Positions 42,197 through 53,009 of a DNA stretch of 64,000 bases are shown here, piece after piece; positions within the stretch are counted from its first letter, which is position 1, and each line of letters opens with the position of its first letter. The stretch is from positions 36,767,228-36,831,227 of the forward strand of contig OZ038378.1 of the NCBI GenBank assembly GCA_964036045.1. The letters are read 5' to 3'. The stretch comes from Eutreptiella sp. 'Long Island Sound 2002' (taxonomy: Eukaryota; Euglenozoa; Euglenophyceae; Eutreptiales; Eutreptiaceae). The position numbers and the translations under genes are program-made. The notes beneath the pieces are model-generated. The model was not told the origin of the DNA. It searched no databases and was given only the letters and a program-made list of their open reading frames with translations.

Positions 42197-44550
42197 TGCC
42201 GGTTCGGACCCCCGTGGCCATCTTGGGGTCACTTGGGGTGTGTATCTATGTGCCGGCAAGCCGCCATTGGCTGATATCATACTCTCCCATCCACCTGACC
42301 TAACCCGAGGTGATAGTGTGATAGGTTTGGTCATTGCGGCTATGAGCGGCAATATTCAGTACCGAGGCGCCGCCAGCGGAGATTTATATATCAGAATATC
42401 AGGAATCAACAGGGTTTTATTATCATAATGGTTCCGTAATTTTTCAGCCTCTCGTTCTGATGGTCAATGTATCGGCGACTGTCAGTTGGATCGCGATTTT
42501 GCGTTAACCGATTGGTTAACTGTTATTTCCAGATATTTTGGCGGAAACCCCGATGAAGGGTCAGATTTCATCAGTAAAGGGTTCGTTGCTTCCGCAATTT
42601 TCTAAATATGCGCTCGAAATTTTAATCTGAATTTTTCGCGATGTCGAAATCGGATTTTCGACTTCGACATCGCCGCACTTGATTTTGTCTCCTTCGAATG
42701 GTCATACTCTTTTCCCTATGCCCGAATCAGGTTTCCCTTATACTTGTTACCCATTTGACTTGGAGATATAAGGGAAACAAAAGTGAATCGTGGGACCACT
42801 TTGAAGGACCATATCTACGCGCGAGTGTGAGGAAAGAGAATAAGGAAGGTTGGGTTGCAAGCGCCTTAGTCTCAACTTAATTTGAGAAGCATCAAACGCC
42901 TTTGGTGTGTACACATGCCCGGTATAGCAAGGGATAATGGTCAAGAGGGTATAAAGTGATATATAACTCTTGGACCGTGCAACCGAACATTTTATTGTGA
43001 CTTTCGAGTGTACCGCATGAGTGTTGGGGTTGCATAGCAACTTTCTTTGGGTTCCTACGCATTTTTAACGTGAAGTTATGTCCATGGAGGGACATGGCAT
43101 ATCATTGTGGGAGCCACTTTTGAGGGTATGTTTTATATGCATGGTATATGTCTTGATATGCTCACGCCCATGTTATATATCTTCGTGTGGCCGAAGAGAT
43201 GGGGAGCCATACGTGACAAGGGCCTTGCCCATGTCCCAATGGTGGAATTCAAAGCGCTAGACTAAGTCTACCGCATATGTATTGCTCATGGTATGTTTGG
43301 AATAGAGATCCATGAGTGCACTCCCATTTTCATGGGGCACGTAGATATGAGTGGCGCAGGTATCTCCATGCGCCTGATTGGGGATCCAAGTGGAGGAGTT
43401 GTTCGCAAATGGTTCCAATCATTTGTGTATTGAATCATGAGCGGATATCATGGGTGAGCAGAGAGATATATTATCATGACAACTTTGTATTTGGTCATAT
43501 TTTCATGTTTTTGACCTCAATTTTTGCTCATTTTTGCGTTTTGTGTACTTACCTGGTCGGCTAACAGCAAGAGACCTATGGAGAGTCGAACCATGGTATG
43601 TTGTTCATATGTTGGCATATGCTTTGGAGTTGAACACCACCATGTGCCGGATCGCGTACTCCATTTGGCTTGGTGCACGAAGGATCACAAGAATTGGTCT
43701 CAAGATCATGGGCTGACTTGGGCAGTGCGTAGCGCCCATATCTGAAGGGGTTTCGAGGGTAATATGGGGATGTACATGGGCATTGACCTTTGGTCTCTAT
43801 CCTGCCCGAAAGGTAGACTTCGATTCCATGCATATTTTGTGCCTTCAGATAAGTGGTAACTACAATTTTGAGCATATATTTGATATATGGCCAATATGGT
43901 GTGAATTGGCAGTTTTTTGGCATGTTATGAGTTCAAACTCATGGGGCATATCTCTAAGCCCATTCGACTCCAAGTCGGACTAAGGTTATGTCAGGGTAGG
44001 GCGTGGTCCTGAGTGCCACTCTAGGCCATGACACGCCACCTCCCCCATTGGGCTAGGATTTAGAGGCTTGGGAGTGAACACATTTTTGGGGTTTGTGTAG
44101 TGACTTTTGACACATGGCATTCAGCCATCTCATTTGACCCGGTTCAGGGTAATATGTTGGTGAGTCAAGGGAAGGTCTTGAGTCCAGGGAATGAGGGGTT
44201 TATGGCTGTGAATGTGTACGTTTACCTCTTTCCCCAACTTTGCTTGATATGTGTTCATATGCCACTTTCAGGGCTTTCTTCTTTGGTGCAATTCTTGTAC
44301 ATGCCCGCCATCGTGAGACCATCGATGTGCCGAACGAAAGCCCGCCATTTGGATTGGATTGTGGATTGGGTTATTGCTGTATTTGTGGGATCTGGTTGCT
44401 GTTTCAGGGTTGAAGGAGGATTTTATTTTCTATATTTTTGGACTTTGGACCCTTTGGATTTTGAGGAAGGCAATCACTGATCCGGAGTAAATCAGCAGGG
44501 GTAACAGGCGGAAGGGGCACAGCGGGGGCCGGTCCTGGTAGGGACCTTCA
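42197..44550 (+). repeat. 5' LTR of plus-strand Ty3 element, about 2.35 kb
   Basis: Direct repeat of 53010-55366. From the shared TTCGGACCCC to the shared CTTCA both copies are 2348 bp. They differ by scattered substitutions, a few per cent by eye. The extreme left bases differ (TGCCGG here, TGAAGCCGA in the 3' LTR). The small frames inside occur in both copies and are not genes. The length is unusually long for Ty3 LTRs. Confidence 0.9.
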
Positions 44551-44553
44551 TTA

Positions 44554-44565
44554 TGGTAGCAGAGG
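44554..44565 (+). promoter_or_regulatory. Primer binding site, initiator-Met tRNA
   Basis: TGGTAGCAGAGG, three bases after the CTTCA end of the 5' LTR, is the exact complement expected for the 3' end (CCTCTGCTACCA) of an animal-type initiator Met tRNA. Confidence 0.8.
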
Positions 44566-44602
44566 CTTACCTGCTGCCCCTACCTACCCCCGACCCCGGG
44601 AC

Positions 44603-46294
44603 TTGGGCCCTTATGAGCCCTGCCTAAGTACGCCCCGGGTGCGTATTGTGGACTCGGTGGAGACCACGCCGGAGATTGGAGCCATAGAAGAACCGAGACG
44701 TTCAAGAGCATGGCGAACTCCGGAAGTTGAAGCCCGAAGAGAAGTACGACATTCGGGAAGAGGAGGACGTGACATGGAGGACCTGGTCTCCATGTGTGAG
44801 CGTCGCTGCCGAAAGGCATGCAACCTCCGCTCCGCCGCGGAGGACTCTGACGAGGCCTGCCATTCAGGCAGCAGTGGAGGACGGGCCCGGCGCTACCGGA
44901 AGCGCGGGTCACCCAAGTCCGCGGCAAGGGACGCCGGGGCTATGGACACGAACCCCAGCCCGGTCAGGCTGTGGGAATCGGAGGGGCACTCCGAGGGTTA
45001 TCGGACAGCCTACGAGCCACCTTCGGAGTCGGAGATATCCGCGCCGATCGCCAGGACACATACGGCCCCCGAGCCCGCCCTGAAGCACGACGCCGAGGGC
45101 TTGGAGAGGCCAGCCAGGGCCCGGACGGCACCTGTGCCCCGGCACACGGGACCAGAGACGGACGCCATAGGCGATACGCCCATGGGCGATGAGTCTGAGG
45201 TGCCGGGAACCGCGGGATGCGCTGAATCAGGCGGAAAGCAAGCTGCGTGCCACTGCGAGCACGTGTCCTTCCTCATGGGCAAGTACCCGAAGATGGGGAT
45301 GGACGCCATCGTGCATCGCCTTGACCGCCTGGACAACGCCAAGGACGGTCTAGAGGAGGACGTCGCGGGGATCCTGGACGACCAGTCGGCCGCGGAGAAA
45401 GACATGGAGGAGCTGCGAGCGGAACAGGACCGGTACCGGGAGAATCTGGAGCTGGCCCTGGAGAAGCAGCAGCGAGTGGTGGACAGCCTCCTCCACCTGG
45501 TGGAGGACATGTCGGGACGCCTGAAAAGGCTAGAGGAGCTACAGCCCCTCGCCTCGGATCCGGAGCTCCCGGCAAAGCCGGCCGCGGTAGAGCTGGTTGA
45601 GCGGGTTAAGACCCTCAGGAGCGCCATGGAGAAACCCATGGGCGGCCCTGCAGAGGCACCATACGCGCCTCCGCGTGTTGACCCGGGTGCGCTGCCTTTT
45701 GTTCCCATGTTCAACGAATCCACAATGCTCGGGGAACAAACGGCACCGGCTGGGTCCATGCGGGAAGGGCACGTAACCACGGACCCGAGGAGCCTGACGG
45801 TACAGATGTCCCATGCCGCCCAGGATGTACCGATCACGACGAATATGGTAGTTTATGCGGAAGAGAAGATCGAGAGCCAGACCATGCAGGGGCGAACCAT
45901 GGGAAACGCCGACGGACAGGGTCGAAGGACCCCACTACGGGGATATGGACGGCCGGTGGAGCACATCCTTCCCGCATTCCAAACCCCATGGGTTCAGGCC
46001 CAACTGGACCGCACTCCATGGAGGAGAGGGATGTACGGGGAGTGTACTCACACCCCCCGGCCACAGGTGGTATCCGTCTCGGTGGAGTGGTGGCTGGAGA
46101 CGTCGGAGACGCCATCAGGATTGACAACCTCAGGAGAATCAAAATCCCCTACTACGATGGCAACCCCTCCAACCTGGATGACTTCATCCTGGACTGGGAG
46201 GACTTCGCCGAGGTGGTCGTCGGCGAGATGCGGGGAGCGCCGCGGGACAAGTGGGTATGTCGGACATTCCCACACCGGCTGGCGCAGGACCTGA
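44603..46294 (+). CDS. Ty3 (plus) first ORF, coiled-coil protein, likely Gag N-terminus
   Basis: Plus frame of about 560 residues without an ATG at its first codon; several ATGs follow (for example MEDLVSMC near residue 58). The N-terminal part is charged and low-complexity. Residues about 235-320 (YPKMGMDAIVHRLDRLDNAKDG, then Glu/Leu-rich heptads with MEELRAEQDRYRENLELALEK) should form a coiled coil. Beyond about residue 450 the sequence loses character where the Gag capsid frame opens (45988), two bases out of register. It is probably the Gag N-terminus joined to the capsid by a frameshift, either programmed or mutational. Confidence 0.6.
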   Translation: MGPYEPCLSTPRVRIVDSVETTPEIGAIEEPRRSRAWRTPEVEARREVRHSGRGGRDMEDLVSMCERRCRKACNLRSAAEDSDEACHSGSSGGRARRYRKRGSPKSAARDAGAMDTNPSPVRLWESEGHSEGYRTAYEPPSESEISAPIARTHTAPEPALKHDAEGLERPARARTAPVPRHTGPETDAIGDTPMGDESEVPGTAGCAESGGKQAACHCEHVSFLMGKYPKMGMDAIVHRLDRLDNAKDGLEEDVAGILDDQSAAEKDMEELRAEQDRYRENLELALEKQQRVVDSLLHLVEDMSGRLKRLEELQPLASDPELPAKPAAVELVERVKTLRSAMEKPMGGPAEAPYAPPRVDPGALPFVPMFNESTMLGEQTAPAGSMREGHVTTDPRSLTVQMSHAAQDVPITTNMVVYAEEKIESQTMQGRTMGNADGQGRRTPLRGYGRPVEHILPAFQTPWVQAQLDRTPWRRGMYGECTHTPRPQVVSVSVEWWLETSETPSGLTTSGESKSPTTMATPPTWMTSSWTGRTSPRWSSARCGERRGTSGYVGHSHTGWRRT

Positions 46295-47550
46295 AAGAGG
46301 AGCTGCGGGATCAGATCCGGGAAGGATTGATCCGTACGGAGCAGGCCTGCCTCCAGTGGTTGGAGGATGAGGAGCGGGTGGACGCTCCGAACCAGAAGCT
46401 CGAGGACTTGTGGTCCCCCCTGCTGCCGCTGGACCGCGGTGAGTTGCGGGTCCGGGAGTGGAACCGGTATCTGCGGAAGTACCGCAGATGCCTCAAGCTG
46501 GTGGAGGACTGGAACGAGGCCAGCGAGATCCGCCACCTCCTGAAGGACGTCCTCCCCGGCAACTGGAAGAGGAGAGTGGAGGACGAGGAGAAGAAGCGCG
46601 CCAAGGAGCAGGTGGCGGTGAGGATCATGGCGGCGGAGGATACCCATGCAGGTATCATGGAGTTCTTCAGGAGGAACCTGGGCGAACCCAACCGGATGTT
46701 GGGACTGAAGAACGCCGTGTACGTGGAGGTCTTTGGAGACTCCATGGGGCAAAGGTTGCTGCGCCTCAACAACGTGGAATGGAGGCGCGGGGAGCCGCTG
46801 AGGATGCAAGTCATCTTCGCCCGCATGAGCCTTGACGAGATCGTGAAGTACATCACGGTGGAGTTGAAGCTCAATGCGAAGAACGAGGCCCACGTGCAGG
46901 ATCAACATGGTCATGGACAACGAGGCCACCGAGAGGACCGCCATCATCGGGAGATCCAGGAGGACACGGCCAACTCCGCGGAGGATGGTAGTGGAAGTGG
47001 CCAAGACCAGTGGACCGGGTCCCGGGAGGATCATGAGGAGGCACACTTCCTCGCGTTTGTGGCGCACAACGTGAGGAACCATGGGCAGGATCGGTCCAGA
47101 TGGAGCCTGTTGGGACCCAATAAGAGCAGAGGGCCAAGGAGGATCGGGAACCCACCGCTCTCGTTCCGGGAGTACAGGTCTCAGCACGACGGGTGCTGGG
47201 TCTGTTATGGCAAGGGAAACAACCATGCACATGACCACCGTCAGTGCAAGGTGTATGAGGCGGACAAGAAGGCCTACTTCGCCGCCCACCCCGAGAAGAA
47301 GCCCAAGGAGCAGCGGATTTCCGATTGGAAGGCGAAGGGCGGAGACGGGGGAAAAGGCCAAGGCAAAGGCCAAGGAAAAGGCGGAGGAAGAGGCTATGGT
47401 GGTGGACCTGGCCAAGACCGACGAGTGAGGCTGATAGAGGAGGTTGCTGAGGACATGTTGAGGACGTTGGAGGAACTCAAAGCCCAGCAACGTGGTGGAC
47501 AAAGTCCTGGCGGATCGCAGCCGGAAGGGGCTGCGGGAAATGAAGTCTAG
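45988..47550 (+). CDS. Ty3 (plus) Gag, capsid and zinc knuckle
   Basis: 520-residue frame. The capsid part starts with RRIKIPYYDGNPSNLDDFIL (typical Gag opening) and contains RVREWNRYLRKYRRCLKLVEDW and LPGNWKRRVEDEEKK. Near residue 405 a zinc-knuckle-like motif CWVCYGKGNNHAHDHRQC has the C-x2-C start but a longer loop than usual. A Lys/Gly-rich tail follows. It ends in TAG at 47548-47550, and the same frame continues open straight into Pol, with only that one stop between them. Confidence 0.8.
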   Translation: MGSGPTGPHSMEERDVRGVYSHPPATGGIRLGGVVAGDVGDAIRIDNLRRIKIPYYDGNPSNLDDFILDWEDFAEVVVGEMRGAPRDKWVCRTFPHRLAQDLKEELRDQIREGLIRTEQACLQWLEDEERVDAPNQKLEDLWSPLLPLDRGELRVREWNRYLRKYRRCLKLVEDWNEASEIRHLLKDVLPGNWKRRVEDEEKKRAKEQVAVRIMAAEDTHAGIMEFFRRNLGEPNRMLGLKNAVYVEVFGDSMGQRLLRLNNVEWRRGEPLRMQVIFARMSLDEIVKYITVELKLNAKNEAHVQDQHGHGQRGHREDRHHREIQEDTANSAEDGSGSGQDQWTGSREDHEEAHFLAFVAHNVRNHGQDRSRWSLLGPNKSRGPRRIGNPPLSFREYRSQHDGCWVCYGKGNNHAHDHRQCKVYEADKKAYFAAHPEKKPKEQRISDWKAKGGDGGKGQGKGQGKGGGRGYGGGPGQDRRVRLIEEVAEDMLRTLEELKAQQRGGQSPGGSQPEGAAGNEV

Positions 47551-50430
47551 AGGAGCCCCCACGGGAGTGGGACCTCGGAGGTCTCTCCTCCGAAAATCAG
47601 TGGAATCCCTGAGAAAGCAAAGGCACATCGGGTGCCGGAGAAGGCTCCGGAAGAGCCAAAACCACTGAGTTTCGCCACTCCCAACCCCTGGAGCGCCCTG
47701 CCAAGGGAAGTACATGTGGGTATGGGACATGGCAAGAAGGAAGGAGCGACCACGGAGAGCCCCGTGGACGGGCAGGACCAACCCAAGATCTACACCAGCC
47801 GTGACCATACCCTTGAAGTCCTGATGCACCCGGACGTGCTAGAGTTGCATGCCGGGAGAGTCGTCCATACACCTCATGGCGACGAGCGGCAGTTGCACTT
47901 GAAAGTACGAGTACGGTGCGGGCGAGAGGAGAAGGTGGTGGATGTGTTAGTGGATACGGGTGCCCAGGTGAGCCCGGTCTGGAGAGGGTTGTTCAAGGAG
48001 GAACTCCTGCAGCCCAGCCGGAGACCGGTCCGCCTGAAGGTCGCCAACGGAGAGATCATGGGTGGTGGCACCCATGAGGCCACTATCAGTATTGAATTCT
48101 GGGAGCATGAGCGCTTGAACCGCCCTGATCAGGCGAAGAGAAGCACTCTATCCGGGAACTTCTATGTGGCCGACATTACAGATTGGGATATGATCATGGG
48201 GTATGACTTCATGGTGACAAATGCCATTGGAGCCCTTCCCCATCGCGCAACGCTGGTCCGGGAGGATGATGAATGCCTCACATGGCTGTCCACGGATTAT
48301 GCATGTGGATCATCCCAATGGAATTCTGAGGAAGAGGATCGGATCGTCCGAGCGGTGCAAGCTGTGGGTGCCAAGTCCAGAGGAGACCGCGGAGTTCAGC
48401 TCACGGAGTATGGAATGGCGGCGCAGGTGTATACCAGGATGATCCAGACGCTGGGAGCCGAAGCGCCCGAGACGGACGTCTTTGCTTCCCGGGATGCCCC
48501 ACTTCTGAGGAAGTGTAGGCAACACTGGCATCGAGGAGACTCAGCCTGGCACCGGCATTGGGGTTTGAAGGAGTGCGGACCCATGTATTGGCATGGCTTC
48601 CTGGACAATACCAGACGTACGGTGGAGAAGATCATCGCGGATAGGGCGAAGGGGATCCTGGTCATAACCGGCATAGGATCCACCCCATGTCCGCTGGAGG
48701 GTCTCAAGTCGAGGCTGGACTCCATCACCCTGAACGAGATGTCATTCGGGCCAGAGGAGGAGTTGTTCATCGACGCCAAGGGTGTATTAATGCCCTCCCC
48801 GGGTCAAGCGTGGGGTACCAAGGCTTTCCTGGTGGATGGGGCGCAAGCCCAGCCCAAGGGTGATGTAGCATTCATCCGTAGGGTGGAGGCGGTGCCCATG
48901 AAGGTCATGTTTGAGCCCAAGGAGGGGACGGATCAGCCAATTGATGGTATTGACGTCCTGTCCCACGCCGAGATCGACGACGTCGTCAACTACATGCGGA
49001 TGGGGATGCACGACCGTGTGGCAGCCAAGAAGAGGCGGGCCATGGTCACGTCTCCGCATTGGTGGGATGACAAGATGTTGGTCACCGGCAAGTACGAGAA
49101 GGATGAGTTCGTGGCGAGGGTCATGGACCACATCGCGGACCAATATGATGGTCCGGTTGGGTCGGACCCACCAACGTGGGGTTTTCCAAGAGTGGGAACC
49201 GGTAGCGACGAGCACCAGCCCGAGGCCGCAAATTGTCGAAGATTATCGGTGGGAATCGCGACCCACGACAATGAAGACGGCATATCGGACGAGGAGAATT
49301 CGGAATCGGACCCAGAAGAGGCCTATACCGCAGTGCGGTCGGTTGTATCGATACCGAAGCAAGCGGCTGAAGAGGCCCAGGAGAACCCGAAGGTCGCCGA
49401 GCTGAAGGAGAGGCTGATCAGTGCCTATCCGCAGCTATTCAGTGGCGTCGCCAACAAGAACCCTCCAGATCGTGGGAGGTTTTGTACAGCGAGGATCAAG
49501 CTGAAGCCGAACCCGAAGATCTATCGTCATCGGGCGTACCAACTTCAGGGCGATCGGGCCGAGGCCATGAAGAAGCTGTTGGCCGAGTTCATTGAGCGGG
49601 GATGGATCGAACCCTCCGACAGTAAGTGGGCCAGCCCGGCCTTCATCGTGCCCAAGAAGGAGAAGGGCGAGTGGAGGTTGGTGGTGGATTACAGGGGTTC
49701 GAACGAGCAGACCGAGCACGACTCGTACTCGCTTCCCCTGATCGACTCCATCCTCCAAAAGCAACAGAAAAAGCGGATCTTCACGGTGTTGGACCTGAAA
49801 CATGGCTATCACCAGATGCCGCTACACCCGGACTCCAGGCCCTGCACAGCGATGTCGACACCGCTGGGGCCCATGCAGTGGAAAGTGGTGCCCATGGGCG
49901 CCAAGAATGGCAACGCCACTTTCCAGCGCATGATGGAGGACCTACTCGGTCCTGTCCGGGACTGTGCCGATCCCTTAGTGGATGACATCATCATCGGGTC
50001 CGGCACGAAGAACATGACTGAGGACGAGCTCATCGACGCGCATGAGAAGGATCTGCGTCGAGTGCTCAGCGAGTTGGACAAGCACAACATGGTGTGCAAG
50101 CCCACCAAAGCCTCACTCTTCGTGAAGGAAGTGGAGTTCGCGGGTCACGTGGTTGGTCACGGGCAACGCCGTCCCATGCCTGGGAAGCTGGCGTCCCTGC
50201 ACCACTGGGAGAAGCCCCAGACCATCAGCGAACTCCGGTCCTTCATGGGATTCTGCAATTACTATTCGGGCTATGTCCGGATGTATGCAGAACTCTCGGG
50301 GCCGTTGCACAAGATGCTGCAGGTGGGGAAGTTCGATGGCCGGAAGGGGAGCAAGAAGAAGCTTGCCTGGACCCCTGAGGCCGAAAATGCGTTCAGCCGC
50401 CTGAAGGAGCGACTCCTGGGGCAACTGGGT
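47551..50430 (+). CDS. Ty3 (plus) Pol: protease and reverse transcriptase
   Basis: Same frame as Gag after one TAG. Protease: LVDTGAQVSPV with the catalytic Asp codon at 47953. Reverse transcriptase: WRLVVDYRGSNEQTEHD, FTVLDLKHGYHQMPLHP, PMQWKVVPMGAKNGNATFQR and the active-site box PLVDDIIIGS (Asp codons 49981-49986). Leu takes the place of the usual Tyr; both Asp are kept. The connection domain shows ELRSFMGFCNYYSGYVR. After LKERLLGQLG (about 50430) the frame turns to nonsense; the real RNase H continues in another frame. Until then the coding region is intact. Confidence 0.85.
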
Positions 50431-50786
50431 TATTCCTGGTGGACCCGGACAAGGGATTCGTGCTACGGACGGACGCCTCGGACTATGCTGTGGAGGCAGT
50501 CCTCGAGCAGATCCGAGACGACGGGTCACATGTACCCGTGGCGTTCTGGAGCCGGATCCTGGCCGAGGGCCAACGCCGCACCTGGACCGCGAGGGGGAAG
50601 GAGACGTACGCAATTGTTTGTGCGCTCAGGAAGTGGTCGGGCCACATCGGACTGCAGCCGGTGGTGGGTTGCACGGACCACCAGTCCCTACAGAGCTGGC
50701 ACAAGGAGCATGTCGACACCCCCTCAGGACCAGCGGCTAGGAGGGCCCGATAGCACGGGACGTTCGCCAAGTTCGACCTCAGCGTC
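50431..50786 (+). pseudogene. Ty3 (plus) RNase H, frameshifted and with a stop
   Basis: The frame starting at about 50439 gives DPDKGFVLRTDASDYAVEAVL, TYAIVCALRKWSGHI and VGCTDHQSLQSW, a standard Ty3 RNase H. It is out of register with the reverse transcriptase, so a small indel lies near 50427-50440. TAG at 50751-50753 sits where Trp is usual (ARRAR-stop-HGTFAKFDLSVMYVPG). It is in frame with the integrase ORF that follows. RNase H would remove RNA from the cDNA hybrid; in this copy Pol cannot be made intact. Confidence 0.8.
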
Positions 50787-52616
50787 ATGTACGTCCCGGG
50801 GAAGGACAACACTGTGGCAGATTGCCTCAGTCGCTGGGCCTACCCCGCGGGCAAGGCCTGGATGGACATATCCAGCGATGGCGACGCCGAGGAGACTGAG
50901 GAGGCCAAGCGCATCATCGAGATGGAGAAGGCCATGGAGCAAGAGGGGGCCAAGTGTTTTGTGGTGATGGCAAATCGGACGGACCTGGCCAAGTTCCTGG
51001 GTGCCCGCGTCCAAGCTATTCGAGAGGAAACCCTCGAGCAATGGATGGTGGCCCCTGTAGAGCTAGTCAGGTCGGTGCTTACAGAGGACTGGTCGGATGA
51101 CTACGCGGCATCCGAGCACTGGAGCAAGTACTGGAATGCCGTGAGCGCCCCGTCGGACGATGAGTGGCCTGAGGGCTTGACCGAGGATGGGGACAAACTG
51201 TTCCTCAAGGACAAGCTACTGGTCCCTGAGAACCGAGTGGAGGAGCTCATTGACCACTGGCACAACGCCCAGCTCATGCACCCTGGCCGAGACAAGATGC
51301 AGCAGGACCTGAAGTGGCGTTTCAAGTTCCCTCCGGGGTACTACGCCATCCTGGACAGGTACTGCAGCGACTGTGCCGTGTGTAGGGCCACGAAGAGCCC
51401 CAACCACTCCACAGCGGGCAACCCGGTGTATACGGCTATACCGGAGGCCCCTATGCGGTCCGTGGCCATGGATGTGTTCGCCATGCCTGAGGTCACCGTG
51501 GACGGAGAGACCTACGACTGTGTCATCCTGGCGGTGGACAGGCACAGCGGGTATATCGTGCCAGTCCCGGGCAAGAAGTCCAAGAAGAAGGACAAGAAGG
51601 ACAAGCATGGAGTGGGGCTGCAGGCCAAGACCGTCGCTAATGCCATGATCAGGCATTGGCTGACGATTTTCGAAGTCCCAGCTGTCATCTGCAGCGATCG
51701 GGGCAGTCAATTCGTGGGGACGTGGTTCAAGACGATGTGCAAGCACATGGGGATTCGGCACACCAAGACCGTGGCATACCACAGCCGGTCGAATGGCCGG
51801 GCTGAGGTGGCCGGGCGGCAGATGTTCGAGAAGTTCCGCCAGCTGAACATCGACGAACCGGGCCGGAATTGGTACAATTCGCTGTGGAGGGTACTCGAAG
51901 CGTATCATGACCTTCCGGGGCCCACTGGACTGTCGCCCCATCGCATCCTGTTTCTACGGGATCGAGTGTCACGCACTCTCCCGTGGATGAAGCATGGCAA
52001 AGTGGCCCGGGATGCGAATGCCATGATGGCTGAGGCGGACGACACGGCGGCCAAGGTGTGCAAGGCACTTCAGGACGAGCATGACAAGAGGGCCAAGTAC
52101 TTCAAGCGAGGGAAGGTCCAGAAGTATGCTCTCCAAGACACCGTGTGGGTGGAGCGACACCACAAGGATGTCCTGTCCAGGCATCGGCAGGCATCTTGGT
52201 ATGTGACGGGGGTGATCGTGCGGAAGGTCGGACCGGATGTGTATGCGGTTCGTCTGGGGGATAACAAGATCCTGGACCGCGACCACACCCAGCTTCGTCC
52301 CCGAGCACCAGACCCCAGCGGACGTCCCGTCACCTTCGAGTTCACGGCCGGCGATGTGGACTCGGACGACGAGGGTGAGGACGACGACTTCACCGCTGAG
52401 AAGATCCTGGCGGACAAGCCGGACCCGGGGACGCCTGGGGGTAGGCTTTATAAAGTCCGTCGGAAGGGTTTCGCCGCATCCAGGGATTCGTGGGAGCCTC
52501 CGAGCAGCTTTGTACCAAGGTACACCACGGTCTGGATGGACTACCTGAAGAAAAAAGATATTTCTTTGGATGTCAAGGACGTGTTGGTCCATCTGGTTGC
52601 TGCTGTAGCACCGTAA
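50787..52616 (+). CDS. Ty3 (plus) integrase with chromodomain-like C-terminus
   Basis: 609-residue frame starting in the RNase H end (MYVPGKDNTVADCLSR). Integrase zinc module near residues 157-200: DHWHNAQLMHPGRDKM then CSDCAVCRATKS. Catalytic core: AMDVFAMPEV (Asp about residue 229), ICSDRGSQFVGTWF (Asp about 304), GRAEVAGRQMFEKF (Glu about 341). Then QDTVWVERHHKDV and WYVTGVIVRKVGPDVYAVRL. The C-terminal end (GRLYKVRRKGF, SRDSWEPPSSF, MDYLKKK) has a chromodomain pattern, placing the element among chromovirus-like Ty3 elements. All three catalytic residues are present. Confidence 0.87.
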   Translation: MYVPGKDNTVADCLSRWAYPAGKAWMDISSDGDAEETEEAKRIIEMEKAMEQEGAKCFVVMANRTDLAKFLGARVQAIREETLEQWMVAPVELVRSVLTEDWSDDYAASEHWSKYWNAVSAPSDDEWPEGLTEDGDKLFLKDKLLVPENRVEELIDHWHNAQLMHPGRDKMQQDLKWRFKFPPGYYAILDRYCSDCAVCRATKSPNHSTAGNPVYTAIPEAPMRSVAMDVFAMPEVTVDGETYDCVILAVDRHSGYIVPVPGKKSKKKDKKDKHGVGLQAKTVANAMIRHWLTIFEVPAVICSDRGSQFVGTWFKTMCKHMGIRHTKTVAYHSRSNGRAEVAGRQMFEKFRQLNIDEPGRNWYNSLWRVLEAYHDLPGPTGLSPHRILFLRDRVSRTLPWMKHGKVARDANAMMAEADDTAAKVCKALQDEHDKRAKYFKRGKVQKYALQDTVWVERHHKDVLSRHRQASWYVTGVIVRKVGPDVYAVRLGDNKILDRDHTQLRPRAPDPSGRPVTFEFTAGDVDSDDEGEDDDFTAEKILADKPDPGTPGGRLYKVRRKGFAASRDSWEPPSSFVPRYTTVWMDYLKKKDISLDVKDVLVHLVAAVAP

Positions 52617-52999
52617 TGGATCCCCCTTGGCATTTTGTTTGTTTCTGTGAGTGAGGAGACGGGTGAGGGCGTTCATCCGGGGATTTTTCGGCCTTGATTG
52701 GCCATCTACCCCCTTCACTCGATCTCCACATAAATATTTCATTGTGGTATACTTTTTTAGGTCGACCGACGACGTTTCTCTATCTTTCATCCCCTTGGTC
52801 CATGTTGTAGATCCAGAGGAGACCGGATATGGCGTAGGGCACCGATTTTCAGTGTCCTCACCCCTCCCTTGGGGCTTGGGGGACGCCTACGACGTGTGTG
52901 GGGCCTCCATGTGTCCTTGGGACATGGAGGGGGGGGTTGGAGCCCATTGGGGTCCTCCCGTCCTCTCTTCAATGACTTCCGAGCGGTAACAACACTCTG
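52617..52999 (+). other. Ty3 (plus) 3' non-coding region
   Basis: About 380 bp between the integrase stop and the polypurine tract. No gene seen. Confidence 0.6.
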
Positions 53000-53000
53000 C

Positions 53001-53009
53001 GAAGGGGGG
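53001..53009 (+). promoter_or_regulatory. Polypurine tract
   Basis: GAAGGGGGG immediately before TG of the 3' LTR; the expected primer site for plus-strand DNA synthesis. Confidence 0.75.

Noticed and set aside
42680-44480. Small frames of 60-126 residues inside the long LTR
   Set aside because: They occur in both LTR copies (for example 44100-44480 and 54916-55149), lack domains, and one is shortened by a single base change in the other copy. They are part of the LTR.
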